Shown here piece by piece: positions 34,807 to 44,401 of a DNA stretch of 64,000 nucleotides. Source of the DNA: Streptomyces asoensis (lineage in GTDB: Bacteria > Actinomycetota > Actinomycetes > Streptomycetales > Streptomycetaceae); assembly GCF_013085465.1 (NCBI RefSeq), contig NZ_CP049838.1:682001-746000 (forward strand), given 5' to 3'. The position numbers and the translations under genes are program-made. Each line of letters begins with the position of its first letter. Position 1 is the stretch's first letter. The notes beneath the pieces were generated by a model. The model worked only from the letters and a program-made list of their open reading frames with translations, was not told the origin of the DNA and searched no databases.

Positions 34807-37794
34807 ATGAGGCGCGCACCGAGAACGTCCCGCAGACGCAGGCCACCACGTCCGCTCGCCGCCGCCATGGCGGCGGCCGGGCTGTTCGCACTGCTCGCGG
34901 GCCCGTCCGAATCCGACCCCGTCCCGCTGCGGACGACGGCCGCCACCTCGAACGCGGCGACCGTCTTCTACTACACGAAGACGAAGAACTGGTCCGCGAC
35001 CTATCTGCACTACGCCCCCGACGGCGGCGCCTGGACCACCGTCCCCGGCGTACGCATGGAGGCCGCCTGCACCGACTGGGTGAAGCAGACCGTCGACCTC
35101 GGCTCGGCCGCGGGGCTCCAGGCCACCTTCAACAACGGCAGCGGCACCTGGGACAACAACGGCGGTGGCAACTACGCGCTGGGCACCGGCACCGTGACCG
35201 TCAAGGACGGAGTGATCGCCCACAGCGATCCGTGCGCCGGCACGGAGACGGGCAGCGGCAACGAGGCCACCGTCTACTACTCGACCGCCACCTCCGGATG
35301 GACCACCGCCAACATCCACTACGCGCCCACCGGCGGCTCCTGGACGACGGCCCCGGGCGTCGGCATGGAGGCCGCCTGCACGGGTTGGTGGAAGAAGACC
35401 CTGGACATCGGTACGGCGACATCGCTCAAGGCCGCGTTCAACAACGGCACCGGCGTCTGGGACAACAACAACAGCGCGGACTACACGATCCCGCTCGGCA
35501 CCACGACCGTGAAGGACCGGACGGTCACCTCCGGCGCGACGAACCCCTGCGCGGCCGAAGTGCCCGACACGGAGCCACCGACCGCCCCGGCCCGGGTCAC
35601 GGCCGGCGCCACCGACACGTCGGTGGTGGTGGGCTGGGACGCGGCCACCGACAACAAGGGGGTGACGAAGTATCAGGTCACGCGCACCGGAGGCACCTTG
35701 GGAACAGTGGTCACGGACGTCGGCTCGACGGTCCTCTCCGAAACGGGGCTCGAGGAGAGGACCACCTACACCTACACGGTGAAGGCGGTCGACGCGGCCG
35801 GGAACACCTCGCCCGCCTCCGACGCGGCGACCGCGACGACCGGTGAACGCGCGCCGGCCCCGGCGGCCGGCACCCCGCTGGGCACCGACCCGCGCAAGGA
35901 CCCCATCTACTTCGTGCTCACCGCCCGCTTCTACGACGGCGACACCGCGAACGACCGCGGCGGCAGCCAGCACATCAAGTCCGGGAACGCGGCGGGCGCC
36001 GACCCGATGTTCCGTGGGGACTTCAAGGGGCTGGTCGAGAAACTCGACTACGTCAAGGCGCTCGGTTTCTCGGCGGTCTGGATCACGCCCGTGGTCCTCA
36101 ACCGCTCGGACTACGACTACCACGGCTATCACGGCTACGACTTCTACAAGGTCGACCCGCGCCTGGAGTCCGCCGGCGCCTCCTACCAGGACCTGATCAA
36201 CGCCGCCCACGCCAAGGGCATGAAGATCTACCAGGACGTCGTCTACAACCACAGCTCACGCTGGGGCGCCAAGGGCCTGTTCACGCCGACCGTGTACGGG
36301 GTCCGCGACTCCCAGTGGAGCTGGTACTACGACGAGAAGGCCGAGGGCTTCGAGTACGACGGCCTGACGGTGGAGCCCAAGTCGGGGAAGTCGTACTACA
36401 ACGGCGACCTGTGGTCGACGGCCGAGCCGACCGGCAACACCTGTCTGAACTGGGGCAAGCCCACCGGAGGCAAGAGCGCCGAGGGCTACACCCTCTACAA
36501 CTGCCAGTGGCCGAGCCCCACTTCGGGCATGTTCCCGAAGGCCTACTACCACCGGTGCTGGATCGGCAACTGGGAGGGCGAGGACTCCCGGTCCTGCTGG
36601 CTGCACGAGGACCTGGCCGACTTCGACACCGAGTCGACGCCCGTGCAGAACTACCTCATCGGCGCCTACGACAAGTACATCGACATGGGCGTCGACGGCT
36701 TCCGGATCGACACGGCCGTCCACATCCCGCGCGTCACCTGGAACCGCCGTTTCCTGCCCGCCATCCACGACCGGGTCGCCCGGAAGTTCGGCACGGAGGC
36801 GGCCGCGAACTTCTTCGTCTTCGGTGAGGTCGGCGCGTTCGTCAACGACAAGTGGAACCGCGGATCCGTGAACCACTCCGCACAGTTCTTCACCTGGAAG
36901 GAGCGCAAGGAGTACAGCGCGGACGACGAGACGGCGGCCATCGAACAGTTCACCTACGAGAACAACCTCGGCACCGGAAACCAGCCCACGTCGACCAACG
37001 CCTTCCTGAGCGGCAACAGCTATCACACGCCCGACCGCAGCCAGTTCTCCGGCATGAACATCATCGACATGCGGATGCACATGAACTTCGGTGACGCGCA
37101 GAACGCCTTCAGCAACGGCAAGGACTCCGACGACAGCGTCAACGACGCCACGTACAACGTGGTCTACGTGGACAGCCACGACTACGGGCCGAACAAGTCG
37201 AGCACGCGCTACGGCGGCGGCACCGACGCCTGGGCCGAGAACATGGCGCTCATGTGGACCTTCCGCGGCATCCCGACGCTGTACTACGGCTCGGAGATCG
37301 AGTTCCAGAAGGGCAAGCAGATCGACTGCGGGCCGAGCTGCCCGCTGGCGTCCACCGGGCGCGCCTACTTCGGCGACCACCTGGCCGGTACCGTCACCGC
37401 CTCGGACTTCGGCACGGTCGCGAGTGCGAGCGGCACGGTCGCCACCACCCTGGCCCAGCCACTGGTCAAGCACCTCCAGCGGCTGAACCAGATCCGCCGG
37501 GCGGTCCCGGCTCTTCAGACGGGCCAGTACTCGACCGACGGGATCAGCGGCGGGATGGCCTTCAAACGCCGCTGCACCAGCGGCGGCACGGACAGTTTCG
37601 CGCTGGTGACGGTCACCGGCGGGGCAAGCTTCACCGGCATCCCGAACGGCACGTACACGGACGCCGTCACGGGTGACGTGAAGAGCGTCTCGAACGGCAC
37701 CCTGTCGGTGGCGGCCCCCGGCAAGGGCAACCTGCGGGTGTACGTACTGAACGGGCCCGGGAAGATCGGCACCGACGGGCCGTATCTGAAGTAG
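34807..37794 (+). CDS. Secreted alpha-amylase (GH13) with two starch-binding modules and FnIII
   Basis: 995 residues from the ATG at 34807 (GGGAGAGG just upstream). The Arg-rich signal peptide ends near residue 40. Two homologous CBM25-like modules (about 45-140 and 150-245) share FYYTKTKNWSATYLHYAP/VYYSTATSGWTTANIHYAP and the MEAACT-W-K motif. A fibronectin type III domain (about 255-345) follows, then the GH13 barrel (365-900). Catalytic residues are Asp635 (GFRID), Glu674 (FGEVG) and Asp792 in VDSHDYG. A C-terminal beta domain closes it. The enzyme hydrolyses starch outside the cell; the paired binding modules indicate raw starch. Alternatively a maltogenic or oligosaccharide-forming amylase. 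Confidence 0.92.
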   Translation: MRRAPRTSRRRRPPRPLAAAMAAAGLFALLAGPSESDPVPLRTTAATSNAATVFYYTKTKNWSATYLHYAPDGGAWTTVPGVRMEAACTDWVKQTVDLGSAAGLQATFNNGSGTWDNNGGGNYALGTGTVTVKDGVIAHSDPCAGTETGSGNEATVYYSTATSGWTTANIHYAPTGGSWTTAPGVGMEAACTGWWKKTLDIGTATSLKAAFNNGTGVWDNNNSADYTIPLGTTTVKDRTVTSGATNPCAAEVPDTEPPTAPARVTAGATDTSVVVGWDAATDNKGVTKYQVTRTGGTLGTVVTDVGSTVLSETGLEERTTYTYTVKAVDAAGNTSPASDAATATTGERAPAPAAGTPLGTDPRKDPIYFVLTARFYDGDTANDRGGSQHIKSGNAAGADPMFRGDFKGLVEKLDYVKALGFSAVWITPVVLNRSDYDYHGYHGYDFYKVDPRLESAGASYQDLINAAHAKGMKIYQDVVYNHSSRWGAKGLFTPTVYGVRDSQWSWYYDEKAEGFEYDGLTVEPKSGKSYYNGDLWSTAEPTGNTCLNWGKPTGGKSAEGYTLYNCQWPSPTSGMFPKAYYHRCWIGNWEGEDSRSCWLHEDLADFDTESTPVQNYLIGAYDKYIDMGVDGFRIDTAVHIPRVTWNRRFLPAIHDRVARKFGTEAAANFFVFGEVGAFVNDKWNRGSVNHSAQFFTWKERKEYSADDETAAIEQFTYENNLGTGNQPTSTNAFLSGNSYHTPDRSQFSGMNIIDMRMHMNFGDAQNAFSNGKDSDDSVNDATYNVVYVDSHDYGPNKSSTRYGGGTDAWAENMALMWTFRGIPTLYYGSEIEFQKGKQIDCGPSCPLASTGRAYFGDHLAGTVTASDFGTVASASGTVATTLAQPLVKHLQRLNQIRRAVPALQTGQYSTDGISGGMAFKRRCTSGGTDSFALVTVTGGASFTGIPNGTYTDAVTGDVKSVSNGTLSVAAPGKGNLRVYVLNGPGKIGTDGPYLK

Positions 37795-37818
37795 CACCGC
37801 TGCGGGACCAGGGCTGGT

Positions 37819-38091
37819 TCAGGGGGCGCCCGGCGTGTCGCCCAGCCAGTCGAAACGGCGGTCGTCGCCGGAGCGTCGTCCGTACAGGGCACGGCCGCCG
37901 GGCCCGTAGCGGCCTATCTCCGTGATCAGCGCCACCTCGCGCAGCTCGTGCCGGGTCCGGTCCGTGACGTCCAGCAGCAGCCCGTCCAACGGGCCGCCCA
38001 CGAGTTGCGCGTATGTGCGGTCCGGGCGGGGTCCCGCGTCGTCGTGATCGGCGCCGTAGACCCGGCCCCGCAAGAACTCAACCTCGTCCAT
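37819..38091 (-). CDS. Small protein of unknown function
   Basis: 90 residues from the ATG at 38091 (MDEVEFLRGRVYGADHDD). The frame is open upstream to 38346, and an ATG at 38169 or GTGs near 38115 could also serve. The sequence is hydrophilic with AQLVGGPLDGLLLDVTD, a motif seen in short actinobacterial hypothetical proteins, and ends WLGDTPGAP. No signal, membrane helix or catalytic motif. It converges on the alpha-amylase gene with a 24-base gap. Confidence 0.55.
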   Translation of the reverse strand: MDEVEFLRGRVYGADHDDAGPRPDRTYAQLVGGPLDGLLLDVTDRTRHELREVALITEIGRYGPGGRALYGRRSGDDRRFDWLGDTPGAP

Positions 38092-38246
38092 GACCAGCAG
38101 CTTGTCACCCACCACTGACAACGGCCCGTTGAGCAGTCTTCGGCCAAGGCCATGGCGGAAAACCGGCATCCGGGCGCGATCCCCGACCCGGCCGGGTATC
38201 CACCCCCTACGCATCGTTGTGTATGGGGTGGGGGGGGCCGGCCCTG

Positions 38247-38951
38247 ATGGCACGCAGGCGGAAGCGGGCGCGGACCGGCGAGTCGGCGCGGGCCCGGCGT
38301 CGACGGACCGTGCGCGAACTGCGTGCGGCGGGCCGCTACGGACCAAGGCTGCGCGAGGTACTGCCCGCCCTGGCCGCCTCGGTCGTCGTCGTGGGCGCCG
38401 CGCTCGGAGGACTCGCGCTGGTCTACCGCGCGTTCGGCGGTCCGGCCTGCGCGCTGTTGCTCGCGCCGCTCGTGGTGGTCGCCGCCGTCCTGCGCCGTCG
38501 GTCCCGGCGGCCCGCCCGGCGGCGGGGCGGGTACTACACCGCCCAGGAGCTGGCGGAGCTGGACATGCCGGAGCTGGTGCTCGCCGTGGCCCGGATGCTC
38601 CGTCGGGACGGCTGGCGGGTGTTGCCGCCGCCTCGGCACGACACCCACCATCTCGCCGCCCGCGACGGCCGCGGACGGCTGCTCGACGTGGCGTTCCGCC
38701 CCGTTGCCGAGCCGCTGCCCGACGAGGAGTCGGCCTGTTCCTGCCGGGCGCGGCTGCGGGTACGGGGGCGGGCCGGGCCCCCGCTGCGGCTCGTCGTGCA
38801 CCGGGGCACGTTCACCCACCGGGACGAGGTGTGGGCCTCGCGCGAGCCCCACACGTTCCTGATCGACGGTCCTCGTCTACAACTCTGGGCGCGTGGAACG
38901 CCGTTGGCCCAGCTCGCGGGCGGGATCGTCCCCTCTCCGCGGCGCGTGTGA
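38247..38951 (+). CDS. Membrane-anchored protein with Mrr/restriction-endonuclease-like domain
   Basis: 234 residues from the ATG at 38247. A strongly basic N-terminus (residues 3-30) precedes two transmembrane helices (about 43-85) and another Arg cluster. The cytoplasmic domain (from about 100) reads LDMPELVLAVARMLRRDGWRVLPPP...LAARDGRGRLLDVAF, the layout of the Mrr-like nuclease fold. The usual D..Q.K catalytic signature is not evident, so it may be inactive. Streptomyces have a family of such membrane proteins, usually labelled restriction endonuclease. A strong terminator follows. Confidence 0.65.
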   Translation: MARRRKRARTGESARARRRRTVRELRAAGRYGPRLREVLPALAASVVVVGAALGGLALVYRAFGGPACALLLAPLVVVAAVLRRRSRRPARRRGGYYTAQELAELDMPELVLAVARMLRRDGWRVLPPPRHDTHHLAARDGRGRLLDVAFRPVAEPLPDEESACSCRARLRVRGRAGPPLRLVVHRGTFTHRDEVWASREPHTFLIDGPRLQLWARGTPLAQLAGGIVPSPRRV

Positions 38952-38960
38952 TCCCCGAGC

Positions 38961-38989
38961 GCCGCCCGGGTCTGGGGGACCCGGGCGGC
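38961..38989 (+). terminator. Perfect 12-bp hairpin terminator
   Basis: GCCGCCCGGGTC (38961-38972) pairs exactly with 38978-38989 around a TGGGG loop, starting ten bases after the stop of the membrane nuclease-like gene. Confidence 0.85.
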
Positions 38990-39019
38990 GGTGTCGAGCG
39001 GTCTGCGGTCGGCGACCGG

Positions 39020-39080
39020 ACCGGTCAGAGAGTGAACCGGTCAAGGCGTGAACTCAGGGAGTGGACCGGTCAGGGCGTGA
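39020..39080. repeat. Three copies of a 16-bp unit around the M4 protease stop codon
   Basis: The unit ACCGGTCARGGCGTGA occurs at 39020-39035 (two mismatches), 39036-39051 and 39065-39080. The last copy contains the stop codon of the metalloprotease gene and its final codons; the two others lie downstream of that gene. The first two are directly adjacent. Confidence 0.75.
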
Positions 39081-41340
39081 GCTGCCAGCGCTGGATGTAC
39101 CCCACGTCGATCGACGCGCGGTCCTGGACCCGCAGCTTCCAGGTGCCGGTGAGGGGCTGGGCCGACGCGTCGATGGTGAAGGTCTGGTCGACGTTGTCGG
39201 CGGAGCCGCCGGTGCGGTTGAGGAGCGAGTAGACGGTGCCGTTGGGGCCGACGAGGTCGACGGTCAGGTCACCGCGGTAGGTGTGGACGATGTTGACGTA
39301 GACCGAGGTGGTGGCCGAGGCGTTGCCGTCGCGGCCCTCGATGGTGATCGGGGACTCCACCGCGGCGCCGTTGTCGGGGATGTCGACGCGGGTGGCGGTG
39401 GCGTAGATGTACGCGATCCGCCAGGTGAAGGTGTCCGTGACGGACGCGCCCGTGCTGTCGGTGACCGTGACGGCGACGTCGCTGGTCCCGAGGGTGGTCG
39501 GCGTCCCGGAGATCAGGCCGCTCGCGCTGAGGGTCAGACCGTCGGGCAGGCCGGTGGCCTCATAGGTCAGGCCCGCACCGGAGTTGGTGGTGTACGCGTC
39601 CACCTGAAGGCTGACCGCCTGGCCGACGCCGCTGGTCTGGTCGGCGAGCGGGGCGACGTTGACGCCGAGGGCTATGCGGCTGCCGACGTTGATGGCGGCC
39701 CAGGCGTCGGCGACGGCGAGGTAGGTGGGGCTGTACGCGCCGAACAGGTCGGCCGACGCCTGGAGGGTGGCGGTGCGGGCGCCGGCGTAGTTGGTCGACG
39801 AGGTCATGTACGTCGTCAGCGCCCGATACCAGATGGCGGCGGCGTTCTCGATGCCGATGCCGGTGACGGCCTGGCCGTCGAAGGTCGGGCTGTCGTAGGC
39901 GACGCCGTTGACGGTCTTGGCCCCGCTGCCCTCGGAGAGCAGGTAGAAGAAGTGGTTGGCCGGACCCGATGAGTAGTGGACGTCGACACTGCCCAGGGTG
40001 GAGCTCCAGCTGTCGCGGGAGGCACCGTCCTTGGAGGGCTTGTCCATGTACCGCAGCGGGGTGCCGTTGCCGTTGATGTCGATCTTCTCGCCGACGAGGT
40101 AGTCGCCGGGGTCGGCGGCGAGGTTCGAGTGGAACTCGACGGCCGCGGCGAAGATGTCGGAGGTCGCCTCGTTGAGACCGCCGGACTCGCCCGAGTAGGT
40201 CAGGTTGGCGGTGGCGGCGGTGACGCCGTGGCTCATCTCGTGGGCGGCCACGTCGAGGGAGGTCAGCGGGTGCGTGTTGCCCGAGCCGTCGCCGTAGGTC
40301 ATGCAGAAGCAGCTGTCCTGCCAGAAGGCGTTGACGTAGCTGCTGCCGTAGTGGGCCCGGCTGTAGGCGGCGACACCGTCGTTGCGGATGCCGTTGCGGC
40401 CGTACACGTCCTTGTAGTAGTCCCAGGTGGCGGCGGCGCCGAAGGCCACGTCGACGCCGGCGGTCTGCCGGTTGGACGGGGTGCCGTTGCCCCAGACATC
40501 GTTGTCGTCCGTGAAGAGGGTGCCGGTGCCGGAGGTGCCCTGGTTCAGGTCGTACGTCTTGTGCCCGGCGCGGTCGCCGTCGGTGAGCTGGTACGTCGAT
40601 CCCGCCAGCGTGCTGCCGACGGGAACCGTGCCGACGTACTGGCCGGTGCCGGTGCCGGTGTGCACCTTCTCGGCGGCGAGGATCTGCTTGCCCGTGGTCG
40701 CGTCGGTGACCACCTGGAGTTCGCTGGGCGTGCCGTCCTGCTGGACGCCGTCGACGACCGTCTCCCAGGCCAGGACGGGCTTGCCGGCGCCGGCCCAGAC
40801 GACGAGACGGGGCGCGCGCTCGGTCTCGGTGCCGGTGACGTCGGCACTCTTCGCGGCCGCGAGGGCCTTGCCGGTGGCGTTGGTCGCGGAGAGCTTCGGG
40901 CTGAGGGACGGCAGCGTGAGTGTCGCCCCGCTCGCCTTGGACACGGTGGTCCGGCCGCTCTTGAGGTGGACGACCAGGTCACCGCCGAGGACGGGCAGTC
41001 CGGCGTAGGTGCGCTCGTAGCGGGTGTGCGTGGTGCCGTCGGCGTCCTGGACGACGTCCCTGACGACGAGCTTCTCCTGCGCGCCGAGGGCGAGCCGCTG
41101 GGCCGTGGCGCCGGCCGTGGTCTGCGCGCTCTTGATCAGCGAGGCGCGGCGGGCCGGGGACAGGGCCGTCGCCGCCGCACCGGCGCGAGGCGTGGCGGTG
41201 ATCTTGGCGGGGCCGGGGTCGGCGGGCGCCGCGCCGGCGGTACCGGCCGGGGCTCCCAGCGCGAGCAGGGTCCCGATGGTCGTCAGCGCGAGGGCGGTGG
41301 CGCGTCTGCGCCGGAGGATGGGGTGGTGTCGCCGGGGCAA
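39070..41340 (-). CDS. Secreted M4 (thermolysin-type) metalloprotease with Ig-like and P domains
   Basis: 756 residues from a TTG at 41340, accepted because AAGGAG lies eight bases upstream and the signal peptide (about 1-38) begins there. Propeptide FTP/PepSY region covers about 50-200. The peptidase domain has zinc ligands His367 and His371 with catalytic Glu368 (HEMSH), Glu391 in GGLNEATSD and the later DVHYSSGPANHFFYL His. After the M4 domain, an Ig-like He_PIG module (about 560-640, ATGLPDGLTLSASGLISGTPT) and a proprotein-convertase P domain (about 650-756, HTYRGDLTVDLVGPNGT) follow. It degrades extracellular protein. The stop codon sits in a repeated element. Confidence 0.92.
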   Translation of the reverse strand: MPRRHHPILRRRRATALALTTIGTLLALGAPAGTAGAAPADPGPAKITATPRAGAAATALSPARRASLIKSAQTTAGATAQRLALGAQEKLVVRDVVQDADGTTHTRYERTYAGLPVLGGDLVVHLKSGRTTVSKASGATLTLPSLSPKLSATNATGKALAAAKSADVTGTETERAPRLVVWAGAGKPVLAWETVVDGVQQDGTPSELQVVTDATTGKQILAAEKVHTGTGTGQYVGTVPVGSTLAGSTYQLTDGDRAGHKTYDLNQGTSGTGTLFTDDNDVWGNGTPSNRQTAGVDVAFGAAATWDYYKDVYGRNGIRNDGVAAYSRAHYGSSYVNAFWQDSCFCMTYGDGSGNTHPLTSLDVAAHEMSHGVTAATANLTYSGESGGLNEATSDIFAAAVEFHSNLAADPGDYLVGEKIDINGNGTPLRYMDKPSKDGASRDSWSSTLGSVDVHYSSGPANHFFYLLSEGSGAKTVNGVAYDSPTFDGQAVTGIGIENAAAIWYRALTTYMTSSTNYAGARTATLQASADLFGAYSPTYLAVADAWAAINVGSRIALGVNVAPLADQTSGVGQAVSLQVDAYTTNSGAGLTYEATGLPDGLTLSASGLISGTPTTLGTSDVAVTVTDSTGASVTDTFTWRIAYIYATATRVDIPDNGAAVESPITIEGRDGNASATTSVYVNIVHTYRGDLTVDLVGPNGTVYSLLNRTGGSADNVDQTFTIDASAQPLTGTWKLRVQDRASIDVGYIQRWQLTP

Positions 41341-41738
41341 CGGGTTCTCCTTCTGTGCGACGGTCGGCCCGTGGTGGGGACCGAGGTGGGGCGGACCGAC
41401 GGGATGAGGCCGGTCCGGAGCGCTGCACGGCAGGCGGGTGGAAGGAGGTGGGGGGTGGGTGGGATGCCCCGCATGATGCGGGTGTGAAGGAAGGGTGAAC
41501 TTCGGCAGCAGCGTGGCACTGCGTGCACAGGTTTGTCATGGGAATGCCAAAACAACGGCTGGAAATGACCATGCCCTGCTGGGGATCCGCCCTGCTCGGC
41601 GCACGTTTTCAGCCGCGGGAGCGGCCCCCTTTCCCGAAAGGGTGAATACGGGACCCCCACGGCGTGTCGCGGCACGCCGGGCAGCACCCTGCGAGTTCAA
41701 GGGGCGACGGCAGTCGACGGCGGGAGACAGGGGGCACG
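41341..41738. promoter_or_regulatory. 398-base divergent intergenic region with a 15-bp palindrome
   Basis: This region separates the M4 protease and the channel-like gene. CCCGCATGATGCGGG (41468-41482) is a perfect odd palindrome about 130 bases upstream of the protease start and is a candidate operator. No convincing gene was found. The AT-richer stretch 41500-41580 may contain promoters. Confidence 0.45.
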
Positions 41739-43715
41739 GTGGAAGAGCAGCGGCGAGGACCGACTTCGTTACGGGAGCGCATGCGCTACCGGTTCGACAA
41801 CACACTGGCCCGCAGCACCGGCAGGCTGGTCGGATGGCTGGCGGTGACCTGCCTGGGCATCGTCGTTCCGGCGAGTGCGCTCCTGGTGTGGACGGACCCC
41901 TCCTCGCCCCGTTCGCTGTCGGGCCGGCTGACCGCGGTGTGGCGGGTGAGCGCGGAGACCCTGCGGCTGGGCGCCGTGACCGGCGCCCCGCTGCGGATGC
42001 TGCTGTCCGTGCTGCTGGGCCTGATGGCCCTGCTGTACGTGTCGACCCTGATCGGCGTGATCACCACCGGCCTCACCGATCGCCTCACCGAACTGCGCCG
42101 AGGCCGCTCCACCGTGGTGGAGACGGGCCACTCGGTGGTGCTCGGCTGGTCGGAGCAGGTGTTCACGGTCGTCGGCGAGCTGGTCGCGGCACGCGCCGAT
42201 CAGCGCTGGAGCGCGGTCGTGGTGCTCGCCGACCGGGACAAGACGGAGATGGAGGAGGCGCTGGCGGCGGTGCTCGGATCCACCGGCACCACACGGCTGA
42301 TCTGCCGCAGCGGCTCCACGGCCGACCCCGACGCGCTCGGACTGGTCAGTCCGGGGTCGGCGCACGCGGTGCTGGTCCTGCCCGGCGCGGAGGCCGCCGG
42401 AGACCTCGAGACGGTACGGACGCTGCTGGCCCTGCGCGCCGTCCTCGGCGAGCACGCGGGCCCGCCCGTCGTCGCCTGCGTACGGGACGAGCGGTACCGG
42501 ACCGCGGCCCGGCTGGCCGCGGGTCCGCGGGGCATCGTGCTGGAGTCCGACCGGACGGCGGCCGGGCTGATCGCGCACTCCGCGCTCCACCCGGGCCTGA
42601 CGCCCGTGCTGCGGGAGCTCCTCGACTTCGCGGGCGACGAGTTCTACCTCACCGCCGCTCCCGAGCTCGCGGGACGTCGTTTCGGCGACGTCCTGCTCGA
42701 CTGCGCGACGGCCGCCGTGGCCGGGCTGGTGCGGGCCGACGGCACTCCCCTGCTCAACCCGCCGCCGGAGACCGTCGTCGCGCCGGGGGACCGCCTCGTG
42801 GTCGTGGCACCGGACGCGGACACCGCGCGGTGGGAGGACTGCCGGGACCTCGTGGAGCCGTCGGCGCCGGCCGAACACGGCGCCGGCGCGGTCGAGCCGT
42901 CGCGTTTCCTCCTGCTGGGCTGGAACCGTCGGGCGCCGCACCTGGTCGACCAGCTGCGCCGCTGCGCGCGGCCGGGCTCGGTCCTGCACGTCGTCACCGA
43001 CCCGGCGGAGCAGGCGCCACCGACGCGGCCGCTGCCGGAACCGCGCAGGGATCCCGCGCTCGCCGACGGGCTCGCCGTGACCTTCGGGACCGCCGATCCG
43101 ACCGACCCCTCGTCCCTGCGCGGTCTCGACCCGGACTCCTACGACCGGATCATCGTGCTCGGGCCGGACACCGGGGACGACGCCGACCGGCCGGACCACC
43201 GCACGTTGGTCGTCCTGCTGATCCTGCGGTCGCTGGCGCAGGAGGCCGGGCACGCCGTGCCGGTGGTCGCGGAACTCGCCGACGAACGCAACCGGGCCCT
43301 GGCCCCGCTCGGACCGGGCTCCGAGGCGGTCGTCGGCGCACAGCTGACAGGACTGCTCATGGCGCAGGTCTCGCAGAACGGGCACCTGGCCGGCGTGTTC
43401 GAGGAGCTGTTCGCCGCCGACGGCAGCGCGCTGCGGCTGCGTCCGGCACATCACTATGTGCTTCCGGACCGCGCCGCGTCCTTCGCCACCGTCGTGGCTG
43501 CGGCGCGCGACCGGCGCGAGTGCGCGATCGGCTACCGCTGTCACGACCCCGCCGCCGCGCCCGCCGGCCCCGAGGTCCGGCTCAATCCCGCCAAGGCCGG
43601 CAGACGGGTCTGGAGCCACACGGACGAGATCATCGTGATCGTGAGGGACGGCGCGGCCGAGGGCGGCGCCGGTGGGGCGGAAGGGAACCATGTGGCGCGG
43701 GCGGACGTCTCCTAG
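41739..43715 (+). CDS. CASTOR/POLLUX-like putative ion channel or transporter protein
   Basis: 658 residues. The GTG at 41739 (VEEQRRGPTSLRERMRYRFDN) is preferred over 41664 because it matches the compact N-terminus of the family. Two to three transmembrane helices (about 35-55, 80-110) precede two RCK/TrkA-N-like regulatory domains: GHSVVLGWSEQVFTVVGEL at about 130 and RFLLLGWNRRAPHLVDQL at about 387, each starting with a Rossmann-like strand. The middle region matches plant CASTOR/POLLUX channels (IICRSG, DRIIVLGPD, AELADERNR). Bacterial members are thought to conduct or regulate cations in the cell membrane. It stands alone behind the divergent protease region. Confidence 0.82.
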   Translation: MEEQRRGPTSLRERMRYRFDNTLARSTGRLVGWLAVTCLGIVVPASALLVWTDPSSPRSLSGRLTAVWRVSAETLRLGAVTGAPLRMLLSVLLGLMALLYVSTLIGVITTGLTDRLTELRRGRSTVVETGHSVVLGWSEQVFTVVGELVAARADQRWSAVVVLADRDKTEMEEALAAVLGSTGTTRLICRSGSTADPDALGLVSPGSAHAVLVLPGAEAAGDLETVRTLLALRAVLGEHAGPPVVACVRDERYRTAARLAAGPRGIVLESDRTAAGLIAHSALHPGLTPVLRELLDFAGDEFYLTAAPELAGRRFGDVLLDCATAAVAGLVRADGTPLLNPPPETVVAPGDRLVVVAPDADTARWEDCRDLVEPSAPAEHGAGAVEPSRFLLLGWNRRAPHLVDQLRRCARPGSVLHVVTDPAEQAPPTRPLPEPRRDPALADGLAVTFGTADPTDPSSLRGLDPDSYDRIIVLGPDTGDDADRPDHRTLVVLLILRSLAQEAGHAVPVVAELADERNRALAPLGPGSEAVVGAQLTGLLMAQVSQNGHLAGVFEELFAADGSALRLRPAHHYVLPDRAASFATVVAAARDRRECAIGYRCHDPAAAPAGPEVRLNPAKAGRRVWSHTDEIIVIVRDGAAEGGAGGAEGNHVARADVS

Positions 43716-43858
43716 CGCGTCCGCCCCGGTCGTCGCCGCGCATCACGGCTCTGGGCCGTTCGAGTGGTCGCCTTCCGCTCGCCGTCGTAGCGTCGGTAGA
43801 GAACTTTCATCCGGGCGCGGGCACAGACGGCTCCCGGTTCCGTCGGGCGGGAGCGGAC

Positions 43859-44326
43859 ATGCGACACACGACGAGAACAGCGGTCATGCTCTGTGCGGCG
43901 CTGGGCCTCACGGCGGCCGTCGGCTCGGCCTCGGCCGTGCCGACCGCGTCGCCGCCCACCGCGCGCGCGGCCGCGGTGCGCCAGGCCACGGCGCCCGTCC
44001 TGGTCGACTGCCTCTGGCACGCCAAGGTGCGGCCCGGCGACTTCATCCTCGCGTGCGGCGACGGCAACAGCCGTCTGGTCTCGCTGCACTGGGACAGCTG
44101 GGGCTCGAAGTCGGCGCGGGCCACCGGGGTCAACGTCGTCAACGACTGCGATCCGTACTGCGCGGCGGGCGCCTTCCACCCGTACGCCGTCGTCGTGAAG
44201 CTGGACCGGCCGCAGCCGTGGAAGAAGCACCCGCAGGTGCAGCACTGGAGCCGGATGACCCTCACCTACCTCGGGGACCGGCCGGAGCAGTTCGGGCGAG
44301 TGGTCACCTACCCCCTCTGGAACTGA
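43859..44326 (+). CDS. Small secreted protein
   Basis: 155 residues from the ATG at 43859 with GGGAG six bases upstream. The signal peptide (1 to about 27) ends AVGSASA. The mature protein contains CLWHAKVRPGDFILACGDGNSRLVSLHWDSWG, four cysteines in total including DCDPYC, and a final LTYLGDRPEQFGRVVTYPLWN. This matches a widespread family of small streptomycete secreted proteins of unknown function. The pattern suggests a compact beta-fold with two disulfides. No partner gene is evident. Confidence 0.75.
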   Translation: MRHTTRTAVMLCAALGLTAAVGSASAVPTASPPTARAAAVRQATAPVLVDCLWHAKVRPGDFILACGDGNSRLVSLHWDSWGSKSARATGVNVVNDCDPYCAAGAFHPYAVVVKLDRPQPWKKHPQVQHWSRMTLTYLGDRPEQFGRVVTYPLWN

Positions 44327-44401
44327 GCCTGCTGCGGGACCCTGTGTCCCGCCGTCTCGCGCCGACTCCCGGGTGTCCTTCCCACCTGCCATGATCGAGG
44401 C

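Noticed and set aside
41536..41805. An 89-codon minus-strand frame in the protease/channel intergenic region
   Set aside because: No ribosome binding site, overlap with the channel gene start, and no recognisable feature in the translation.
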